Under the pieces are notes generated by a model, which was not told where the DNA came from, did no database searches, and saw only the letters and a list, made by a program, of their open reading frames with translations. This document shows, one piece after another, positions 56,363 through 64,000 of a stretch of 64,000 bases of DNA. Origin of the DNA: Ottelia alismoides (Eukaryota; Streptophyta; Magnoliopsida; Alismatales; Hydrocharitaceae); contig JAZKJV010008264.1 in NCBI GenBank assembly GCA_037367405.1, positions 310,001-374,000 of the forward strand. Reading direction: 5' to 3'. The stretch's first letter is position 1; every line of letters starts with the position of its first letter. The translations under genes were made by a program, and so were the position numbers.

Positions 56363-56667
56363 TTTTAGAAAATAAAGAACGCGGAAGCGAATACCAAAGA
56401 TAGAAAATAAACAAGAATAAACAAGATTTACGTGAAACCCTACTCCCTAAGGAGCGGATGAAACCACATGGGAAGGCTTCAAAGCGCTGATGTGTCTATT
56501 GACTTTTCTCACTGTTACAAGAGGGTGAGGGGCTTCTTATATAGCCCTCACCAAGTCTCCTCATCCTACAGACGGTCGATGTGGGACTAAACAACTGCAT
56601 ATGGAAAATGGATCCTAGAAGGATCCATTTTACCACATAAGTGACACATACTCAGCATACTCCAACA
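56363..56667 (-). repeat. Element C LTR, duplicated copy
   Basis: Third copy of the LTR, with its first dinucleotide changed from TG to TT. It arose by the local tandem duplication rather than by a new insertion, since its flanks match those of 54184-54495. Confidence 0.87.
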
Positions 56668-57740
56668 TGCCCTAAACTTAAATGAGGATACTTGAAATTT
56701 AAAGGAAACACCTCTTTTTGAAAAATTTCCAATACCGGTGCCTATGAATGCGCCATTGAATCCCAAGATTCCCTTTAACAACTGCAGCATCGTTGGAGAC
56801 GAAGAGGATGAGCCTGTAACGGCTTCTACCATTGGAGAAGGCAGTGACAGTAGGGGAAAAATCTGGACCAAGAGACATAAGATGCTCGATCCACTTTGAA
56901 GAAGCATATAGACTTTGATGCAGTAGTCTTTGAACCCTCCAGGACCACTAAAGTTGCCTATGGATATGATCTCGGCCGACCATCGACAAGAACTCTTGTC
57001 ACCCACCTTGGTCCCCTTAGCAGTAATCTCAGAGCTTTGATCGGGTGTGAAAGAAAAGGGACACCATAGATGCGAGCCACCCTCAATCTGCTACTTGAAG
57101 CTTCATCATCCGCAAATCGAGGGAGGCATCGAATGACTTTAGACTTACGGTCGTTGCATAACAGGAGATCGATATTTGCCTCTGATAACCGCCTTGCAAA
57201 ACAAACTTTGGAATTGAGTATTGATTGTAACATCACCTGTAAAGGGAACCTCTCAATAAAAGATCCCATAGCTGCGAGAACTTCCAGAACCTTATTTGTT
57301 GAAGAACCAATGAGAAAACCATCCTTCACGGAGACTGCTTCTAACTTTCCTTCACAAACCGTCGTCGTGTAGGTGTGCGAAGTAGACCTCAACTCTGACC
57401 TTATAGAACGTCTTGGTTCCATGGCGTTGCAAACAATGTTGTCTTGCAGGAGATTACCGTCTGTGAACATGAACACTTCCAATGATCTATCTGACCACAA
57501 CTAAAACAAGGTGGTGGGAGCGCACATGATGCCGCACGGTGATCGAAAAACCCATACCTATAGCGCCACTGACCACGTTTGTGATGAGAACAAACGATTG
57601 ACCTTCTTCTTCTCTCTCGACTTCATGCTTGGTGCCTCTCTTTCTCCTCTCCTCTCCATTGTTGGTAGCCCTTCTCCACTCATGCTCACGCCACTGTCGA
57701 GAGCTCTCCATCCTCCAAAGTCTTTTTGAAGAATAAGGTA
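56668..57740 (-). pseudogene. LINE-ORF1-like region, copy 2
   Basis: Minus frames at 56587-57006 and 56958-57500 (180 codons) parallel those of copy 1. Copy 2 keeps a longer open stretch: a small indel that closes the frame near 55100 in copy 1 is absent here. It shares the same VSVKDGFLIGSSTNKVLEVL block. The function is not identified. Confidence 0.42.
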
Positions 57741-59104
57741 CTATGATCTGATGACCATGAAAACTAGATCGGTAATGCTTCCCAAGCTGGAAGATTTCGC
57801 ACTGAAAAGTGAATTGAGAAAAGATCTGAGGGAGGACATGACACACCCTATGTAAAGGAAGGTGGTCATATCGAAAATGCTGCATGTATGGAAAGATTGA
57901 TCCTGCGTGGGAATGAATGAATCACCAACATATAGAGACTGGACCAATATGTAGAGAACTCTTTACTCACGACCACATCCAATCACGAAAATGCAAATCT
58001 TTAGTGATCTGACTAATAGACAATAAATTCATAAAGAAATCAGGTTCATGATGCACACATTCTGTAGATGCATAGACGGCGTCAAATAGATCTCCCCTAC
58101 CTGTAATAGAGGAACGAGACCCATCTACAATGACAAATGATCTTCCAGAGGTATAGATCTGTACGATGCAAGCTGAGCTCTATCTCCACATAAATGATGA
58201 GATGCTCCAGAATCCATGATCCACCATGTGACAACTGGTAAAGGAATAGGCTATACTCGAGGGCTAGAAGAGACTCTGGTTGTGGCAGCGACAAAGGAAG
58301 GGAGTGTGGGAGCATGAGTAGTGGCTACAACATGAGTTATGATCTCATCAGACGAGATACAATATCATCCAACCTCTGATTAGCAGTAGGTGCATAAGTA
58401 GTAGGCTCAACCTGCTCAACCACACGAGCAGACTCAATGTAGCCATGCTTCAGGTAGCAGGTCTTCTCCGGATGACCAGGTCAATAACACTAAGTACATG
58501 GTCCACATTGATGTCCATCTTCCCTGCAATGGGCACTACACCCTCTGATCTGTGAGATATACCTTCTCTTCTACGTGATGCGACCACTATCGAGGAGGTC
58601 TGAATAGTGGCGGTAGATGGGACCGCGATCATGCTAAGATGGTTTGTAAGGCTCCTCCATTGAAGGTATAGGTGCGCCCATGAGGAGCTGGGTGTGTACT
58701 GCATCATACTCAGGGTTTAGACGTTAGAAAATTCCAACCATCACGACGTTCTTATATGCCATCTGTAGCTCTATAGATATGGTAACGAGTATGAAGCTAT
58801 GCATTTCTTGAACACGCCTTGAAGCGAAGAGCAGGAGTGCAGAGAACGACCTTTCTGTCTGGTCGTGAACAAATGTCATACTGTAGCGGGAGAATCTTGA
58901 TCTCATTCTTCACCTGTCCATAGGTTGCAGCAACAATATCACAAATTACCTCGGCAGTGGGTTGATGCAAATACCATTGGCTATCTTTATGGTGAGAGTC
59001 CCAAAGAGCCATGCACTCATACACATCATCTTGCATCCATGAAGCATTCACCCCCGTCTTGTCAGTCGACTTTGACTGCGTTAGAATATGCTCCTTGTTA
59101 TTGC

Positions 59105-59112
59105 ACTGCAAT
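59105..59112. repeat. Target-site duplication of the 59113 MITE (left copy)
   Basis: ACTGCAAT is repeated perfectly at 59520-59527. Confidence 0.93.
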
Positions 59113-59519
59113 CAATGTTGCAAAAGTCGGTAGTCGGTACTCGGTCGGTCGGGTCACTGACTAAGGAGTAATCGGTCGTCGGGCGACTAATCGGATTTAG
59201 TCGGACTTTAATCGGCTTTGAATTTTATGATTATTTTTAATATATAACTCATTTTTATACATACATTTACGTAGATTTTGTAAATTTTTATACTATCATA
59301 ATAAAATAAAAGAAGTAATTGAATTTAAATAAAAGATTAAGCATATTATAATAAGTGTGCTTATAAAAAACAAAATCTAAAAAAAATACGGTATCTCCAA
59401 GCAAAAAATTGGTCGACTAGTGTGCTTAGTCGGAATTAGTCGGTACTCGGTCGGTCACCCCACTGACTAGACTAGTTGGACCTACTAGTCGGCCCAATCG
59501 GGCGACTTTTACAACATTG
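59113..59519. mobile_element. hAT-type MITE in copia-B gag
   Basis: 407 bp. The termini CAATGTTGCAAAAGTCG and, reversed, CAATGTTGTAAAAGTCG agree at 16 of 17. The perfect 8-bp duplication ACTGCAAT flanks it. Subterminal regions are dense in AGTCGG / TCGGTCG words, which may be transposase-binding repeats. The core is AT-rich and non-coding. The gag reading resumes on the far side. Confidence 0.93.
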
Positions 59520-59697
59520 ACTGCAATAGGGTCATAAACTGCATGAACCGTAACTCGTAATTGATCTCGTCTATCTTCACAATGGGTGCCGAGCCCTTGA
59601 AGGTACCAGATGAGTAGAAGTCACCATTGATTTCTGACACGATGATAAAGTGATAGGAAATAAACATCGTTGGGGCTGTAGATTGATTTGTAAGCAT

Positions 59698-60180
59698 CTA
59701 CACAATCATATGGAAATTGGTTGTGGGTGTAGACTTTTACTACAACTATCCACATCAAATCTAGGTTCGCATTAGGATTGGTGGGGAGATTTATCGGTCT
59801 GAAATCACCATTTTCCAGTCAAAATCAGGCCTCTCATGGTCCTCGGGTGCAAAAGAGGCGTCGAGGAGATAGTCAAGGAGGACCGCGGGACCCTGGGCGG
59901 CATCAGAAGGGGCTAAGCGGCATTGGGAGAGGATCGGGAGGTCATCGTGGATCCCTAGGTGGAACTGGGGACCATCGCCAGGAGCACGGTGCCCTAGGCA
60001 GCGCTGGCGGGGCCCCTTTGGATGCCACAGGGGAACTGGCTGCTGCTGGGGCCTCTCGTGAGGGACCGCTAGAGGCAGTGCAATGGTGCCACTGGCGGTG
60101 GTGGTCGGCGTGCGTGAGTGGGGAAGGAGGGCCGGCGGGTGGGGGAGGGATTAGGGCACATGGCTCCGGTATAGGACTGT
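59698..60180 (-). other. Copia-B leader
   Basis: Sequence between the PBS and the gag start, GC-rich from about 59830 to 60170. A 148-codon plus-strand frame in it is Gly/Arg-rich and is not taken as a gene. Confidence 0.6.
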
Positions 60181-60191
60181 CTCTGATACTA
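60181..60191 (-). promoter_or_regulatory. Copia-B primer-binding site
   Basis: CTCTGATACTA on the plus strand matches the initiator tRNA-Met end at 10 of 11 positions, two bases inside the LTR. Confidence 0.75.
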
Positions 60192-60193
60192 CG

Positions 60194-60345
60194 TGGGAAG
60201 AAAATAATACATGTTTATTCATGAGTCCTATGATTCTCTTTTATAGAGAGGAGAACCCCTGGTGGGATAATATGTTGAATTACATACTTGAGAAAGAAGA
60301 AAAATGAAATTACATAAAACAGGGAAAGATAAATGTCTCTCAACA
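60194..60345 (-). repeat. Copia-B 5' LTR (152 bp, probable)
   Basis: The plus-strand ends are TGGGAAGAAAATAATACATG and GTCTCTCAACA. The left end is fixed by the PBS; the right end by the CA terminus and by the start of TWD40-2 coding sequence immediately after. No second copy is in the window to confirm the limits. It is very short for an LTR. Confidence 0.6.
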
Positions 60346-62062
60346 ACTTGCCACCTACACTGGAGCGCTATGAGGCACCTTGCTCAGAAGTTGGAAGAAC
60401 TTGCAACTGATTCTGATCTTAGGAGATGCTGTGAATGAATTTTGAGAATTCGCTCAGCTGGATGGACTCAAGGTTTATTTGCTAGTTTTTCTGCTGAAAG
60501 CATGGTGCCTAAAGTGCATGCCTGAATGGGGTGGTGGCAATTGGGAAATAAAAACACCGGTCAATCTGAAAGTTAAACCTCAATGGGAGCTATCTGGAGA
60601 GGCTATCCCATATATGAAGACGAGTGAAAATAGCGTTCCAGCTATAATTCCTGACCACGTAGGTATTTATCTTGGTGCCATCGAAGATAAAGGCAATGTG
60701 GTGGAGGTAAAATAAATAAAGGTTGTTGAAGGATTGGCCCCACCCATTAGAACAAAGTCTTCTGGAGGATCTCAAGATCAATCTCTTCTTTTCAGCCAAC
60801 TTGCTCCTGTTGCTTCCGCTCCAGTCAACTCTGACCTATTTGGGATGGAAACTTTATTTCCACCTTCACTTCAACCACCAGCACTTCCTCCTGCTGCAGT
60901 GGGCGCTGGCATGGGAGTGGCAGCTGGGCCTATTCCTGAAGATTTTTTTTTATCAAAATACCTTCTTTTTCTTGAAGTTGCCGCCGCATTGAAACCTCCA
61001 GTTCCCTAGATCAATAATCCTTATCGAGTCCCTGGTGGTCAAGGAAGTAAAAGCATCACCTGCTCAGCCTAGCTATGTGATGAATGACATCAGTCTTCGT
61101 GATGGTGGTGTCCCTCCTCAGCGATGTCAACCTGTCACTCCTCTTGAATCAATTGGCTTACCTGATGGAGAAGTTCCTCCATTACCACCAAACGTTCAAG
61201 TTCCACAACCTCAAATCCCCTCATAGCCAATTGATCTCGGAGCACTAGTTGTTGCAAATTCTTCAAAGTCTCTGCAATCGTCTCCATCTCCAGCTGCTGT
61301 TTAACCCGGCCAGATACACTTTTTTCTATATTCTTGTGTTTTTGCATCTCTCTCTGTAATTATAATAGTATATAAAAGTCGATTCTCAGGTTCCGCGTGG
61401 TGCACCTGCTCCCATATGCTTCAAGAGAGGACTTGTTCATTTCGAGTAAAATCTACTTCCGGATGCTCTTTCATGCCTTGATGAAACCTTCTTGGCATTG
61501 GCAGAGGATCAATCGTGCGGTTCTGATGTTAAAGCACAAGGCACACTACATGTGCCCAGTACAAGATTGCCGTTGCTATACTCGAGGTACTATATCATTG
61601 CATAGCCTAACTTCACTGCAGTCGCAATTGCATTTATTAATAAAATAAAATGAAGTGCAACTCGATGCAATGGTATGGTTGCAATTATTTATATGAAATA
61701 TAATGAAGTATAACTCGTTGCATGTAAAATTTTCATTAGTATGCATCATCATGCGGAACTTGCTCCTCACGTTTTAATATTTCTGTCACAACACAATTTG
61801 TTTATGATTGATACAGGGAATTATGAGGCTCCAGAAGGTTCATGGTGCCAGCGCACTTAGTGCCAAGGATGAGATGGCAAGGTTATTTCGTCACCTCGGT
61901 TCGCTGCCTTCCCTGGCGAAGTACCGAATAAATCGCCTAAGGACAGCCATAAAAGGGAACTTGGAGGTCCAAAATTTTGCAAGCAGATATGTGAGCTCCT
62001 GTTGTATCCTCAGGGCGATTAACTGCTTCCTCAGAATGTGTGGTGATACGATGTCATTTGAT
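60346..62062 (+). pseudogene. TWD40-2: TWD40-2 C-terminal fragment (TPLATE complex subunit), broken
   Basis: The plus strand, read across stops and frameshifts, follows the C-terminal part of the plant WD40 protein TWD40-2, a TPLATE-complex subunit acting in clathrin-mediated endocytosis at the plasma membrane. Segments in order: AQKLEELATDSDLRRCCE (60377 on), ESMVPK near 60500, GGGNWEIKTPVNLKVKPQWEL near 60535, PDHVGIYLGAI near 60651, GPIPEDFFL near 60927, YVMNDISLRDGG near 61075, VPRGAPAP near 61391, and LSAKDEMARLFRHLGSLP near 61860. Two non-coding gaps at expected intron sites (about 61310-61389 and 61587-61816) are retained, so this is a genomic fragment and not a retrocopy. In-frame stops, a missing internal segment near 60710 and a frameshift near 61985 disable it. 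It starts abruptly at the copia-B LTR. Confidence 0.85.
61587..61816 (+). other. Intron retained in the TWD40-2 fragment
   Basis: GT at 61587 and AG at 61816. Removing it joins ...CTCGAG to GGAATTATG in frame, giving the expected leucine-rich continuation LEGIMRLQK. Confidence 0.75.
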
Positions 62063-63140
62063 TAACTGCATCCTCAGCTTATGTGGGGAATTTAGATTTG
62101 GTGTATAAGCTGATCTGAGCGTTCATCCTGTTGTAAAATTTGAGTCAGTTCAATTCTAACTTCTTGAAATGAATGAAAACGATATTCGTTGTATAGATAT
62201 AAATTATTATGTGATTACACTATCCGTATAAAAAAGAACTAGTGCATACTCGTGTGCTGCAAGGGTGCTAATTTTTATTCATGATTCCTTCCATTGCAGC
62301 TAGGTTATATTTTGATGTATGCATTGTATAACGGATACATTTTGTATTAAGGTAAGAAAACTTAAGTTTAGAAAGCAATTTGCTTGTCAACATTTTTGAC
62401 TTAATCTGATTTTATTATCACGATTTTGCCATTGAGATAAAATCATGAAATGTGTTGACATCTCTGTATGAATATGCATGCAACATATCGTTTGAAGGAA
62501 GTATTTGCGACCCAATTCGTATTTTCTCATCTTTAAAACAAATCAAAGTGGACCAGTAATCATTCACTTGACAACCTTACCTATTTCATCAACATAACAA
62601 CCATTATAGCAATATTCAATAGCAAAGTCATGGATTCTAGAAGAAAAAGTTGTTTCAGGAAAAAAAGGTCCATCATGGAAAAATGCCAAGATTTTATGAT
62701 ATACATGCACGACATCTTATTTGAGAAGAACACATCAATGAGCAAATAAATAAAAAACATACTACTCATTAAACAATTTGACCAATATTAGAGTGATGAA
62801 TGCAGTCATACATGTGGTATCTTTGCAAAACTTCAGAATCAAGTGTTGGTTTAACACAATCATCAAGGAGTCACTTCAATTACGCGAGATAAGTGAAAAA
62901 ATGTATAAAAAATTTGAAAGTTCATATGATTATTCTTCTAATAATCCAATTTCTTTCTTGTAGATAAAGAGATGTAAATGCAGATTTGATAGCAACCTTT
63001 CCCAAAATGAATCTAGGTATATAATTTAACAATAATGTTTTCCCCATAAGTTGGCATATAATGAATCAATATCATGCGTGCATATTTTAGCAGAGATGAA
63101 AAGCAAACATGTTTTTTGACTTTTAAAAGCTCGTTACTAA
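62063..63140. other. AT-rich intergenic DNA
   Basis: Nothing recognisable beyond short chance frames. There is no transposon terminus that I can define. Confidence 0.55.
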
Positions 63141-63350
63141 TTATAAGAAGTAATTATCATGGCGATAAATTATCTTGACAATCGGCAAGTGAAGTTAGTC
63201 GTAGAGAAGTGACTACGACAGAAAGCATCAAGAGGAAGGTAAGAAGTAACTATACATGGAGAATACCAATGTTACAATCAGCAAGTGGAGTTTGTTGTAG
63301 ATAAGTGATTACGTCAGAGAGGATGGTAAAAAGTAATTATCTTAAAATTA
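63141..63350. repeat. Imperfect tandem repeat, about 110-bp period
   Basis: Two degenerate copies (about 63147-63245 and 63246-63345) share AATCGGCAAGTGAAG / AATCAGCAAGTGGAG, GTCGTAGAGAAGTGACTACG / TTGTAGATAAGTGATTACG and AAGTAATTAT / AAGTAACTAT. Confidence 0.65.
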
Positions 63351-64000
63351 ATTATAATAAAATTACAATCTTGCAATCAGAGTAACTCATGAGATAATGT
63401 AATATATATTCCATTATCTCAAAAAGTTATGCATATATTCATCTATGTTCTTCTTAAGTGCAAAAAGGGCATGTACCTTCTGAAGAATTCATTTTAATCT
63501 TAGTCTCTTATCATAATAATGAAATATTTAACGTAATATATGAGACATATTATTATTAATGAATATATGCATACATGTCCAGATAATTATATTTAGTTCT
63601 ATTGTGCATACAAAAAAGAAACCTCCCTTCCAGTACATTATAAAGTAAGCTGATAGGTGCAAAAAGATCACAAAATGGAGATACATACACATATAGTGTG
63701 TTCAAATAGTTTACAACGAAAATGTGGAACATAAAGAAAATGTCTAAAATCACGTATGAAATAGTTTTTATAATCGGTCATTCGGAACATCTGCAGTTAA
63801 ACAAATGGCAGTGCTTTCCTCCGCTTTAAGCATCGGGTCAGCTATATGGATTCGTTCTCAAATTCATGTTGAAAGATTCAAATTTTTTTTACGTTATTTG
63901 TCGACTACCCAACACAACTCCCAAAGGGGGATTTGAACTCTAGTTTTATAGGTGCAAATTAATCCCAATTAAATTCTACCGAAACCTATTTGGATTGAGT
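63351..64000. other. AT-rich intergenic DNA to the window end
   Basis: No gene, repeat or transposon end could be supported here. Confidence 0.5.

Larger units (their letters stand above)
55975..58099. repeat. Tandem duplication, copy 2
   Basis: About 2.13 kb and homologous to 53797-55974. Copy 2 joins continuously to the copia-B protease sequence on its right, so copy 2 keeps the original right junction. Copy 1 keeps the original left junction with the rest of element C. Confidence 0.9.
58100..59697 (-). pseudogene. Copia-B gag and protease remnants
   Basis: Reading on the minus strand with frameshifts: the gag start is near 59697. A UBN2-like gag block follows the MITE (WMQDDVYECMALWD, 58970-59040). 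A zinc knuckle of the form Cys-X2-Cys-X4-His-X4-Cys lies near 58450-58500 (CTQCY-PGHPEKTCY). The aspartic protease motif DSGASHH lies near 58200-58215. The order gag, zinc knuckle, protease, pre-integrase, going leftward, is the Copia order. Stops and frameshifts make it non-functional. The integrase, RT and left LTR are not found in the window. Confidence 0.8.

Noticed and set aside
59778..60224. 148-codon Gly/Arg-rich plus frame
   Set aside because: It runs through the copia-B leader, PBS and LTR on the opposite strand.

Overview
The window is nuclear DNA from a flowering plant. It holds nested LTR retrotransposons, plant-type LINEs, hAT-type MITEs, a PBS matching plant tRNA-Asp, a single-exon Cdc20-family gene and a broken piece of a plant TPLATE-complex gene. 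The strong GC richness of the Cdc20-like coding region against AT-rich flanks would fit a monocot, but I cannot fix the species.

Region 1 (1-35939) is one nest of LTR retrotransposons, all read on the minus strand. The oldest layer is an Athila-like Ty3/gypsy element (Athila-2; gag remnant, leader, PBS and 5' LTR at 28182-35939; the rest lies left of the window). A Copia element with LTRs of about 2.6 kb (copia-A, 1-28181) jumped into its gag. A full-length, very young Athila-like element (Athila-1, 2517-21008, 18.5 kb) then jumped into copia-A. Athila-1 has near-identical 3.68-kb LTRs, an uninterrupted 2284-codon gag-pol frame, a tRNA-Asp PBS and a polypurine tract. It has no env-like frame. 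In its place is a long non-coding tail with an array of stem-loops, each carrying a copy of the PPT core. A solo LTR of the copia-A family sits in the opposite orientation inside the Athila-2 LTR (31256-33760).

Region 2 (35940-40660) contains the only intact host-type gene: a 421-codon, single-exon Cdc20/Fizzy-like APC/C activator (36816-38081, +) with a C-box and a C-terminal Ile-Arg tail. A TATA box and a CT-rich leader precede it.

Region 3 (40686-60345) is a second, older nest. A plus-strand LINE (E) carries a hAT element. A minus-strand LINE (D) faces it tail to tail. LINE D appears to be split by a small LTR element (C, 315-bp LTRs), which itself contains a third LINE (F) with a 5' inversion typical of twin priming, and LINE F carries a hAT MITE. 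A 2.1-2.2 kb tandem duplication (53797-58099) copies one LTR of C and its flanks. To the right lie the gag and protease remnants of a minus-strand Copia element (B), interrupted by a third MITE with a perfect 8-bp target duplication, and its 152-bp LTR.

Region 4 (60346-64000) begins with the truncated, intron-bearing C-terminal part of a TWD40-2 gene (TPLATE complex, endocytosis), cut at its left edge by the copia-B LTR. AT-rich intergenic DNA follows. I see no enzymatic system of a new kind. The most interesting signals are the PPT/stem-loop array of Athila-1, the compact Cdc20-like gene and the layered insertion history.
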